DNA of 64,000 nucleotides from Solibacteraceae bacterium. Lineage in GTDB: Bacteria; Acidobacteriota; Terriglobia; Bryobacterales; Bryobacteraceae. Positions within the stretch are counted from its first letter, which is position 1; every line of letters starts with the position of its first letter. Positions 16,400 through 23,906 of this stretch are shown here, in pieces. The translations under genes were made by a program, and so were the position numbers. The notes beneath the pieces were generated by a model. That model saw only the letters and a list, made by a program, of their open reading frames with translations, was not told where the DNA came from and searched no databases. The stretch is from contig JALSRK010000006.1 of NCBI GenBank assembly GCA_026984795.1, positions 1 to 64,000 on the forward strand, written 5' to 3'.

Positions 16400-17500
16400 T
16401 CAGCGCGGCCGCTTCTTCTCCGGCTCGTCCCCGGCTCCACCCGTTCCGATGTGGACCAGGGTCTCCTGCGCCGCCCGGGCCTCCCGGGGCGGCCGCAGCA
16501 GCCGCACCGGCAGCCGGGTGAACAGCGCTAGGCGCTCGATCACCGGCAGCAGCCTCCGCACCCAGCGGCCGTGGAAGACCAGGCTGCCCACCACCAGCGC
16601 CGGATGGGGAATCGTCGTCACGCACCGGGAGCAGATCTCGACTTCCCCGCCCCGCCCCCGGGCGTGCAAGCGGCGCATCCGGCGGATCTCGTCGGAGTTC
16701 CACATCTCCTCGATCCGCTGCTCGCCGATGCGCCCCACCGGCTTGCCCCCCAGCATGTAGCTCTGGCAGCACGGGTAGACCTCGCCGTTGTAGCGGACGT
16801 ACATCGGCCCGCGCCACAGGTAGTGGCACGGATGCTTGAAGTCGGCCGGCTCGTGGGCGGCGCCCGGCTGCAGCAGGTTCGTCTCGTCCTGTTTCAGCCT
16901 GACCTGATCGACGCCGGGCACCGACCGCCAGAAGCGTACGAACTCCTCGGCTTCGGCCCGCGTGCCCTCCATCTGCACCATCTGGACGACGATCTGCACC
17001 TTGGCCCGCCGCTCGCGCTTCATCCGGGCGAAACGGACGAAGTTGTCGCGCACGGCCTCGAACCGGGCGCCTTTGCGGTAGCGCTCGAAGGTCTCCTTCG
17101 TCGCCCCGTCGAAGCTGAAGGTGATGTGCTCGAGCGGGCTGCCGAGCAACCGCGCCGAGGCTTCTTCGGTGAGCAGGGTCCCGTTCGTCGACAGCAAGGT
17201 ATAGATCCCGTGCCGGTCGCAGCGCTCGATCCGGTCGAAGATCTTCCCATCGAGCAGCGGCTCGCCCAGGCCGATCAGCATCATGTGCTCGGCCGACGGG
17301 GCGGCCTCGGCCACCAGCCGGTCGAAGATCTCGTCGGCCATGTCGGCCTTCGGCTGCGGATGGATCTCCCGGGGGCACATCGGGCAATAGAGGTTGCACT
17401 TCGCCGTCGTCTCGACGATCCACTCCACCGGCAGGCCGCCCAGCCTGTCGTTGCGGCAGAGGTAGCCCCACAGGAGTTTCGCCCGGTTCCAGGCCTTCAT
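16400..17500 (-). CDS. Radical SAM protein with SPASM domain
   Basis: A 366-residue enzyme. C35, C39 and C42 in CNLYCPMC are the CxxxCxxC ligands of the SAM-binding 4Fe-4S cluster; LIGLGEPLLD and TFSFDGATKETFE are core-barrel motifs. The second half holds Cys residues in HPCHYLW, VYPCCQSY and CSRCV, matching a SPASM auxiliary-cluster domain. Such proteins include peptide modifiers and MoaA-like enzymes; no precursor peptide is visible next to it, so the substrate is unknown. The C-terminal 60 residues are basic, hydrophobic and less conserved. ATG at 17500 has GAGAGG upstream; longer starts at 17521 or 17563 are possible. It is divergent from the MoxR gene. Confidence 0.88.
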   Translation of the reverse strand: MKAWNRAKLLWGYLCRNDRLGGLPVEWIVETTAKCNLYCPMCPREIHPQPKADMADEIFDRLVAEAAPSAEHMMLIGLGEPLLDGKIFDRIERCDRHGIYTLLSTNGTLLTEEASARLLGSPLEHITFSFDGATKETFERYRKGARFEAVRDNFVRFARMKRERRAKVQIVVQMVQMEGTRAEAEEFVRFWRSVPGVDQVRLKQDETNLLQPGAAHEPADFKHPCHYLWRGPMYVRYNGEVYPCCQSYMLGGKPVGRIGEQRIEEMWNSDEIRRMRRLHARGRGGEVEICSRCVTTIPHPALVVGSLVFHGRWVRRLLPVIERLALFTRLPVRLLRPPREARAAQETLVHIGTGGAGDEPEKKRPR

Positions 17501-17574
17501 CGACGCCTCTCGTTCGATCATACCTTGGGCCGGCCACGGCGCCCCGCCGCAGATGCGCGACAATAATCAATAGG

Positions 17575-18402
17575 ATGGTGGTCGAAATCGAAGGCGTGCC
17601 GCTGCATCTGGCGCACCCGGACGAGATTCCCATCAAATGGGTGGGCCAGGAAGAGGTGATGCGGCAACTGCTGGCGGCCTGGCTGGTCATCGACGAGAAC
17701 GACCTGCCGATGAACCCCCGCTTGCTCGGCAAGCCGGGGGTGGGCAAGACCACCCTCGCCTACGCCGCGGCCAAACGTCTGGGTCGCGAGGTGTACATCC
17801 TTCAGGCCACTGTTGATACGCGTCCCGAGGATTTGATCATCACGCCGGTGATCGAGGGCGAGAACAAGCTCCGCTACGTAGCCTCGCCGCTGGTGACGGC
17901 AATGGTCCGCGGCGGCGTGTGCATCCTCGACGAAGGCAACCGGATGAGCGAAAAGAGCTGGGCGAGCCTGGCCCCGCTGCTCGACAACCGCCGGTACGTC
18001 GAGTCCATCGTGGCCGGCGTCAAGATCAAGGCCCACCCTCTGTTCCGCATCGTCACCACGATGAACGACGACGCCTCGACCTTCGATCTGCCCGAGTACA
18101 TTCACTCGCGGCTGCAGCCGCAGATCTACATCGACTTCCCGGAGCGGGAGGAAGAATACGCCATCCTGCGCGAGAACCTGCCCTTCGGCGACGAGCAGAT
18201 CCTCCAATACGTCACCGACTTCCTGCAGTTGGCCCACGCCGCCGACGAGCGCTATACCGTGCGGGACGGCATCAACATCAGCCGGTTCGCCATGAAGCTG
18301 CTCGGCCTGCCGGAGAACTCCATTTCCCGGAGCCAGGCGCTTCAGACGGCGATCCTGGAGACCTTGGGCGAAGAAGCGCTGCGGTATGCCCGAGCGGCCT
18401 GA
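17575..18402 (+). CDS. MoxR/CbbQ-type AAA+ ATPase
   Basis: A 275-residue AAA+ ATPase of the MoxR class. Walker A is GKPGVGKT (52-59), Walker B VCILDE (115-120), followed by GNRMSEKSW and the sensor-1 region IVTTMNDD. MoxR ATPases remodel partner proteins, usually with a VWA-domain protein. Here the partner position is taken by a 610-residue protein of unknown function whose start overlaps this gene by 17 nt. No VWA gene is adjacent; the nearest is at 51-52 kb with its own ATPase. Start at the ATG at 17575, with AATAGG just upstream. Confidence 0.88.
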   Translation: MVVEIEGVPLHLAHPDEIPIKWVGQEEVMRQLLAAWLVIDENDLPMNPRLLGKPGVGKTTLAYAAAKRLGREVYILQATVDTRPEDLIITPVIEGENKLRYVASPLVTAMVRGGVCILDEGNRMSEKSWASLAPLLDNRRYVESIVAGVKIKAHPLFRIVTTMNDDASTFDLPEYIHSRLQPQIYIDFPEREEEYAILRENLPFGDEQILQYVTDFLQLAHAADERYTVRDGINISRFAMKLLGLPENSISRSQALQTAILETLGEEALRYARAA

Positions 18403-20218
18403 AGCAGAACTGCCCGAGCTGACGAGCCTCCAGAGAGGCCGGTTCACCTACTTCCCCGTCGTGCCCGGCCGCCTGGAGTTCGCCGTCGAGGTGCGCCGCA
18501 AGATCCTGGCCGCCCGGCCCGCCGTAGTAGCCGTGGAGCTTCCCGGCTGGCTGGAACCGGAATACCGCCGGGCCGTCGGGCGGCTGCCCGAGATGAGCGT
18601 CATCGTCTACGCCGACGAGCAGGACGACGAGCGGGGCATCTACATCCCCGTCGAGCCGGCCGACCCGTTCACCGAAGCCGTCCGCACGGGCCTGGAAACC
18701 GGGGCCGAGCTCGTCTTCATCGAGCCGGACATCGGCGAGCGCCCACACCTGCCCGACGCCTTCCCGGACCCGTACTCGATCCGCTCCATCGGTCTGGAGA
18801 CCTACATCGAGCGCTACCGCCTTCATCCCCAGCCACGCAGCGACGAGGTCGCCGTCCACGCCGCCGGCATGGCCTGGAAGCTCCAGGGTACGAACCCGGA
18901 GGCCGAGGTCCTGGTCGTGCTGTCGCTGAATCTGCTCGATCCGGTGCTCGACGCCATGGAACTGCCCCAGGAGCCGCCGCCGCGGGGCCGCCTGCGCAAG
19001 GAAGTCGAGCTGATCAACCCGCATCCGGAGTGCCTCGCCGAGATCTGCATCGAATACCCGTATCTGCAGGAGCGCTACGAGTTCTTCCGCGGGCAGATGG
19101 CGGACGAGAACGCCGTGGACCGGCGCCGCGTTCAGTACTCGCTGCTCAAGGAGGCCGAGCAGGCCTACGAGAAGAACACCGGCGAGAAGCTCAGCCACTG
19201 GCAGCGCCTGATGCTGGCCCGCTACAGCCGGAACCTGGCCCTGATCGACCGCCAGCTCACCGCCGGGCTGTTCGACTTGACCGTCGCCGCCCGCTCCATC
19301 GTCGATGACAACTACGCCTGGGAAGTCTGGAACCTGGCCAACCGCTACCTGGCCCAGACAGCCGAGAGCGACCTGCGCACCGAGAACCTCTCCGGCGAGG
19401 AGGTCTGGGCCTTCACCCGGAAGATCCGCCTGCGCCGCCGCCTGCCCCGCCCCAAGCAGCGGCTGCGGCCCGCCGGCCTGAAGATGCGCAAAAAGGAGAA
19501 GCAGCCCGGCGAGTGGGCCCGGCAGCTCGACGGCAACGCCATCTGCTCCTATCCGCCGGAAGACCTGGTGATCGAGGACTACGGCCGGTTCCTGAAGCAA
19601 AAGGCCAGGACGATCGTCAGCGAGGAGCGCCTCCGCGTGGAGCCGTTCACCACCTCGCTGCTCGACGGCATCGACGTGCGGGAGACGATCCGCAACTGGC
19701 ACGAAGGAAAGATCTACGTCCGCCACTGCCAGAAGCTGGCCGGCGAGGTAGGCGCCGTCATCGTCATCTTCGACGAGGATCCCGACAACCGGTACTACTA
19801 CCACACCACCTGGCTCGGCGAGCACCAGAACGAGTCCGACATGGCGTTCTACTCCACCCACCCGTTCGACAACATCGTCGGGCCGGGCATCGGCCGCGCC
19901 GAATACGGCGGATTTCTGATGACCCTGCCGCCGCGCCGGATGGTGGACGTCTGGGGCGACCCGGACTACGACTTCGCCCGGACCAAGAGCGAGCGGCTGC
20001 TGTTGGCCGGGCTCGACTACTCGATCCACCGCTACGTCGTCTACGTGGCCGCCAGACCTCCGCGCTCGATCTTCCGTTCCATCGCCTCACGCCTCGGCCG
20101 AACAATCCTCTATATCCCGATCGGACAACTCAACCCGGCGAAGCTGAAGAAGATCCGCGTGGTCCACGTGCTGGACGGCCATGCCCGCAGGGAGATCGCC
20201 AAAGACTACATCTGGTAG
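18386..20218 (+). CDS. Unknown protein coupled to MoxR ATPase; N-terminus TraB/ChaN-like
   Basis: A 610-residue soluble protein I do not recognise as a named family. The first 110 residues alternate helices and strands with ARPAVVAVELPGW and ETGAELVFIEPDIG, which recalls the TraB/ChaN/EreA (TIKI-like) fold and DUF5682, where a strand ends in VELP or VEGP. The middle (about 200-350) is helical and charged, with SGEEVWAFTRKIRLRRRL followed by a basic linker. The last 170 residues form a second domain with IVIFDEDPDNRYYYHTTW, STHPFDNIVGPGIGRAEYGG and a closing strand-rich part. No signal or membrane segment. The 17-nt overlap with the MoxR gene argues for a shared complex. Codon use is like the neighbours. 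Confidence 0.75.
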   Translation: MPERPEAELPELTSLQRGRFTYFPVVPGRLEFAVEVRRKILAARPAVVAVELPGWLEPEYRRAVGRLPEMSVIVYADEQDDERGIYIPVEPADPFTEAVRTGLETGAELVFIEPDIGERPHLPDAFPDPYSIRSIGLETYIERYRLHPQPRSDEVAVHAAGMAWKLQGTNPEAEVLVVLSLNLLDPVLDAMELPQEPPPRGRLRKEVELINPHPECLAEICIEYPYLQERYEFFRGQMADENAVDRRRVQYSLLKEAEQAYEKNTGEKLSHWQRLMLARYSRNLALIDRQLTAGLFDLTVAARSIVDDNYAWEVWNLANRYLAQTAESDLRTENLSGEEVWAFTRKIRLRRRLPRPKQRLRPAGLKMRKKEKQPGEWARQLDGNAICSYPPEDLVIEDYGRFLKQKARTIVSEERLRVEPFTTSLLDGIDVRETIRNWHEGKIYVRHCQKLAGEVGAVIVIFDEDPDNRYYYHTTWLGEHQNESDMAFYSTHPFDNIVGPGIGRAEYGGFLMTLPPRRMVDVWGDPDYDFARTKSERLLLAGLDYSIHRYVVYVAARPPRSIFRSIASRLGRTILYIPIGQLNPAKLKKIRVVHVLDGHARREIAKDYIW

Positions 20219-20546
20219 GGGGGCTTCTCCACGCCGGAGCCACCGCGAGGGCAGCGGTCGCCACGGGGTCGCGCCCAGGGCCCTTCACCGCTCAACTCAT
20301 TGATATAGAAATGGATACATACAGCCTCGAGAAGTTGTGCGGAGCCACCGTGCGGGCCGTGGCCGCTCGGGATGCTCAGGGGGTGCCGCATTTCGCCCCT
20401 GTCTTACGCATAATAGATGTGGAGGGAAAGGCAAGCTGCCCCTGGCCCGAAAGTGGAATTTCCGATATACTAATTGCCGCAGACAACTGAGCGCTGGTGA
20501 GGAGCGTGGGGCTGGGGGGCGCTCATGAGGTCGGAGTGATTGCCAT
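20219..20546 (+). other. Intergenic region before the T6SS operon
   Basis: A 328-nt gap between the unknown MoxR-partner gene and tssB. It is richer in A/T toward its 3' half, contains a candidate promoter (20455-20471), and carries a short open frame (20311-20490, 59 codons) that I do not accept as a gene. This is the only sizeable gap before the T6SS genes and therefore the likely place for their control. Confidence 0.5.
20455..20471 (+). promoter_or_regulatory. Candidate tssB promoter -10 with adjacent palindrome
   Basis: TATACT at 20466-20471 resembles a sigma-70 -10 element and would give a leader of about 70 nt before the tssB ATG at 20547. Just upstream, GGAATTTCC (20455-20463) is a perfect short palindrome in the spacer region, where an operator could sit. 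No good -35 is present, and no sigma-54 -24/-12 pattern (GG-N10-GC) fits. Confidence 0.35.
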
Positions 20547-21065
20547 ATGCCCAGACAAAGTATCCACAAGAAACTAGAGAAGGTTCGTCCGCCGCGTGTC
20601 CACATCACGTACGATGTGGAGATCGGCGACGCAATCGAGGTCAAGGAAATCCCCTTCGTCCTGGGGGTCCTTGGTGATTTCACCGGAAAACCACGTGAAC
20701 CGCTGCCGCGCCTGAAGGACCGGAAATTCGTCGAGGTGACTCCGGACAACTTCGACAGCGTGCTCGAAGCCATGAGGCCGCACCTGGCCTTCTCAGTGGA
20801 GAACAAGCTCAGTGAGGATCCGGAAGCCGGGCAGTTGAAAGTGGATCTGGATTTCCGCAAGCTGGAAGACTTCGAGCCCCAGAACGTGGCGCGGCAAGTC
20901 AAGCCGTTGCGGGAACTGATGGAGCTTCGTACGAAGCTGGCTGACTTGCGAGGAGGGCTCCAGGGTAACGAAAAGCTCGAAGAGTTGCTGCTGGAGGCCG
21001 TGAGTGATACAGAGAAACTAGAGAGGCTCCGTTCCGAACTTGGCCAACCTGAGGAGGGTGAGTGA
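20547..21065 (+). CDS. tssB: T6SS contractile sheath small subunit TssB (VipA)
   Basis: A 172-residue sheath protein. Family motifs are clear: PPRVHITYDVEIGDAIE, LPFVLGVLGDFTG-type segment, LKDRKFVEVTPDNFDSVL and the C-terminal LRELMELRTKLADLRG helix that pairs with TssC. TssB and TssC assemble into the contractile tail sheath around the Hcp tube in the cytoplasm. First gene of the T6SS locus; its stop overlaps the region of the tssC start, so the two are translationally coupled. Confidence 0.97.
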   Translation: MPRQSIHKKLEKVRPPRVHITYDVEIGDAIEVKEIPFVLGVLGDFTGKPREPLPRLKDRKFVEVTPDNFDSVLEAMRPHLAFSVENKLSEDPEAGQLKVDLDFRKLEDFEPQNVARQVKPLRELMELRTKLADLRGGLQGNEKLEELLLEAVSDTEKLERLRSELGQPEEGE

Positions 21066-21067
21066 AG

Positions 21068-22579
21068 ATGGCGCAGAAACAAGCCAAGGCAGCCGCTAGG
21101 GCGGCCAAGACTGAAGAGGTCCAGGAAGTCGAACAGAAGGAAGTCAGCCTGCTCGAGCAGATCGTCGAGGAAGGGCGCCTGGCCCGGGATCCCGCCCTCA
21201 AAGAACGGGGCAAGGATCTGATCAAGGAGTTCGTCCAGCAGGTGCTCGAGGGCGAGATGACGGTTTCGGCCGACGCCGAGGCCATGATCAACGCCCGGAT
21301 CTCTCAGATCGACCACCTGATCTCGCTGCAGCTCAATGAGATTCTGCACCATCCGGAGTTCCAGAAGCTCGAGGCGAGCTGGCGCGGACTGAAGTACCTG
21401 CTCGATCAGTCCAGCACCAGCGACATGCTCAAGATCAAGGTGCTCAATGCATCGAAGAAAGAGCTGCTGCGCGACCTGCAGCGGGCTCCTGAGTTCGACC
21501 AAAGCGCTCTTTTCAAGAAGGTTTACGAAGAAGAGTTCGGCGTCTTCGGCGGGGCGCCCTTCGCGGCTCTCATCGGCGATTACGAGTTCGGCCCCGGGCC
21601 GCAAGACATCGAACTGCTGGAGAAGATCTCTCAGGTGGCGGCCGCCGCCCACGCGCCCTTCCTGTCGGCGGCGTCTTCTCAGTTCTTCAACCTCGACAGC
21701 TACACCGAGCTCGGGGCGCCGCGCGACATCGGTAAGATCTTCGACTCCACCGCTTACGCCAAGTGGAAGTCCTTCCGCCAGAGCGAGGACTCCCGCTACG
21801 TAGGGCTCACCTTGCCGCACATTCTCCTGCGGTTGCCCTACGGCCGGGACAACGTCCCAGTGGAGGAGTTCAATTACGAAGAAGGCGTGGACGGCACCGA
21901 CCACTCGAAGTACCTGTGGGGCAACGCCGCCTATGCTCTAGGCGCCCGTTTGACGGAGGCATTCCACGAGTACGGCTGGTGTGCGGCGATCCGGGGTGTG
22001 GAAGGCGGCGGCCTCGTCGAAGGGCTGCCGGTCCACAACTTCTACACCGACGAAGGCGACGTGGCCATGAAGTGCCCCACCGAGGTGGAAATCACCGACC
22101 GGCGCGAGAAGGAGCTGGCCGATCAGGGCTTCATCCCGTTGGTCCATTGCAAGGGCACCGATTACGCCGCCTTCTTCAGCGTCCAGTCCTGCCAGAAACC
22201 AAAGGTTTACGACAACGAACAGGCGACGGCGAACGCCCGAATCGCCACCCAGTTGCCGTACATCCTCGCCGTGTCCCGCTTCGCCCACTACTTGAAGGCG
22301 ATGATGCGGGACAAGATCGGCAGCTTCATGTCCCGCAGCGACTGCGAGCGTTTCCTGAACAAGTGGATCATGCAGTACGTCACTGAGGATGACAACGCGA
22401 GCCAGGAGACGAAAGCCCAGTACCCGCTGCGGGAGGCCCGTGTCGAGGTCATGGAAGTGCCCGGAAAACCAGGCGCCTACCGGGCAGTGGCTTTCCTGCG
22501 TCCCCACTTCCAGCTCGACGAACTTACGGTTTCCCTGCGTCTGGTCGCGGAGCTTCCTCCGTCGGCCAGGGGCACCTAA
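21068..22579 (+). CDS. tssC: T6SS contractile sheath large subunit TssC (VipB)
   Basis: A 503-residue sheath protein of full length. Signatures include INARISQIDHLISLQLNEIL, EASWRGLKYLLD, the core FAALIGDYEF and LPHILLRLPYG, and the C-terminal SDCERFLNKWIMQYV. Partner of TssB. I chose the ATG at 21068, which has GAGGAGG about 10 nt upstream; the in-frame GTG at 21062 is too close to that site. Followed by an 81-nt gap with a stem-loop before hcp. Confidence 0.97.
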   Translation: MAQKQAKAAARAAKTEEVQEVEQKEVSLLEQIVEEGRLARDPALKERGKDLIKEFVQQVLEGEMTVSADAEAMINARISQIDHLISLQLNEILHHPEFQKLEASWRGLKYLLDQSSTSDMLKIKVLNASKKELLRDLQRAPEFDQSALFKKVYEEEFGVFGGAPFAALIGDYEFGPGPQDIELLEKISQVAAAAHAPFLSAASSQFFNLDSYTELGAPRDIGKIFDSTAYAKWKSFRQSEDSRYVGLTLPHILLRLPYGRDNVPVEEFNYEEGVDGTDHSKYLWGNAAYALGARLTEAFHEYGWCAAIRGVEGGGLVEGLPVHNFYTDEGDVAMKCPTEVEITDRREKELADQGFIPLVHCKGTDYAAFFSVQSCQKPKVYDNEQATANARIATQLPYILAVSRFAHYLKAMMRDKIGSFMSRSDCERFLNKWIMQYVTEDDNASQETKAQYPLREARVEVMEVPGKPGAYRAVAFLRPHFQLDELTVSLRLVAELPPSARGT

Positions 22580-22604
22580 ACGACCCTTGGGGGAATGGAA
22601 GACG

Positions 22605-22622
22605 GCCGGTACGCGAACCGGC
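22605..22622 (+). other. Stem-loop between tssC and hcp
   Basis: GCCGGT (22605-22610) pairs perfectly with ACCGGC (22617-22622) around a 6-nt loop. It precedes the very strong hcp ribosome site. Hcp is needed in large amounts; such a hairpin could mark an RNA processing point or a partial terminator, but no T-run is present. Inference only. Confidence 0.3.
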
Positions 22623-22660
22623 GCAAACAGTATCACTTTGACTAGAGGAGGAGTTAAGGA

Positions 22661-23149
22661 ATGGCTTTTGATTGTTTTCTGAAAATCGATGGTATCCAAG
22701 GCGAAAGCAAGGACAAGACTCACAAGAACGAGATTGAGGTCCTGTCGCTGAATTGGGGAGCCAACCAGACCGGAACCGCGGCCTACGGCGGCGGCGCCGG
22801 CGCCGGCCGAGTGAACATGCAGGACATCAGCTTCACCAAACGGTTCGACAAGGCGAGCCCGAAGCTGATGCTGAACTGCTGCAACGGCACCCATATCAAG
22901 AACGCCGTCTTCACCTTGCGCAAGGCGGGCGGTGAGCAGCAGGAGTACATGTTCATCCGGCTGAACGACGTTCTGGTCAGCTCCGTCAGCGCCGGGGGCT
23001 CCGCCGACAGCGGCGACGACATCCCACTGGAGACGGTGAGCTTCAACTACGGCAAGATCGAGGTCGAGTACAAAGAGCAGAAAGAAGACGGAACCTTGGG
23101 CGGCACCGTGAAGGCCCACTGGGATGTGAAGCAGAACACCGGCGGGTGA
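22661..23149 (+). CDS. hcp: T6SS tube protein Hcp (TssD)
   Basis: A 162-residue Hcp1-family protein. The start MAFDCFLKIDGIQGES and the segments VLSLNWGANQ, DISFTKRFDKASPKLM, TLRKAGGEQQEYMFIRLNDVLVSSV and ETVSFNYGKIEVEYKEQ are classical. Hexameric Hcp rings stack into the inner tube that is pushed out with VgrG and PAAR, and can chaperone effectors. The ribosome site GAGGAGGAG precedes the ATG. No C-terminal effector extension. Confidence 0.98.
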   Translation: MAFDCFLKIDGIQGESKDKTHKNEIEVLSLNWGANQTGTAAYGGGAGAGRVNMQDISFTKRFDKASPKLMLNCCNGTHIKNAVFTLRKAGGEQQEYMFIRLNDVLVSSVSAGGSADSGDDIPLETVSFNYGKIEVEYKEQKEDGTLGGTVKAHWDVKQNTGG

Positions 23150-23181
23150 GGCCCGGCGGCAGCCACGCTGGGGCAACCGCA

Positions 23182-23901
23182 ATGGACGCTGCACAACTTT
23201 ATCGTGCCGGTCGGCTCGGGGAGGCTATCGAGGCCCTCGGAGCGGAACTCCGCAAGAACCCGACCGACAGCAAGCGGCGCACGTTCCTTTTCGAGCTGCT
23301 GTGTTTCGCCGGCGAGTATGACCGGGCGCAAAAGCAATTGGAAATACTCGCCGGCGCCAGCAAGGACGCCGCCGCCGGCGCCCTGCTCTATCACGCCGCT
23401 CTGCACGCCGAGCGCACGCGCCAGGAACTTTTCGACAAGAAGGAATACCCCGGCGCCACTGACGAGAACCAGGAGGTCGAAGCGATCTCCGGTACGCTCA
23501 ACGGGAACCCGTTCACATCGATCTCTGATGCGGATCCCCGCGTCGGAGCCCGGTTGGAGATCTTTGCGGCCGGCAATTGTCTCTGGCTGCCGTTCCGACA
23601 CGTAGCGGAGGTGGTCATCGAAGAACCCCGCCGGCTGCGGGACCTGTTGTGGGCGCCGGCCCGAGTCCGTCCCGCGGCCGGCTTCGAGGCCATGGAGCTG
23701 GGCGAAGTGCTCACCCCGACCCTGGCGCCGCTCACGTGGCAGTATCCCGACGATGATGTCCGGCTCGGCCGGGCGACGGTATGGGTGGAAGACGAAGACG
23801 GGCGGGAGGTTCCCGTTGGGCAGAAGATGCTCCTGGTTGACGGTGAGGAGTTTCCCTACCTCGAGGTGCGGAAACTCGAGTTCCGGCCAGCGGGATCCTG
23901 A
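23182..23901 (+). CDS. tagJ: T6SS accessory protein TagJ (ImpE family)
   Basis: A 239-residue ImpE/TagJ protein. The TPR-like N-terminal half (AAQLYRAGRLGEAIEALGAE, RTFLFELLCFAGEYDRAQKQL) and the C-terminal domain with NCLWLPFRHVAEV and RDLLWAPARV are family features. In other bacteria TagJ binds the TssB N-terminus and ClpV and tunes sheath recycling. The ATG at 23182 fits the family start; a GTG at 23146 overlapping the hcp stop would add 12 residues. Confidence 0.9.
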   Translation: MDAAQLYRAGRLGEAIEALGAELRKNPTDSKRRTFLFELLCFAGEYDRAQKQLEILAGASKDAAAGALLYHAALHAERTRQELFDKKEYPGATDENQEVEAISGTLNGNPFTSISDADPRVGARLEIFAAGNCLWLPFRHVAEVVIEEPRRLRDLLWAPARVRPAAGFEAMELGEVLTPTLAPLTWQYPDDDVRLGRATVWVEDEDGREVPVGQKMLLVDGEEFPYLEVRKLEFRPAGS

Positions 23902-23906
23902 CCAGC

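Noticed and set aside
17575..20218. MoxR pair as part of the T6SS operon
   Set aside because: A 328-nt gap with a promoter candidate separates them and neither protein has a T6SS family motif; a link remains possible but is not shown.
20440..20480. Sigma-54 promoter for the T6SS operon
   Set aside because: I tested TGGCCC at 20443 and nearby GG pairs; none has GC 10 nt downstream as a -24/-12 element needs.
20311..20490. A 59-codon open frame starting with ATG upstream of tssB
   Set aside because: No ribosome site, a shift in codon use in its second half (TTA, ATA, CTA), no recognisable motif, and it overlaps the best tssB promoter candidate.
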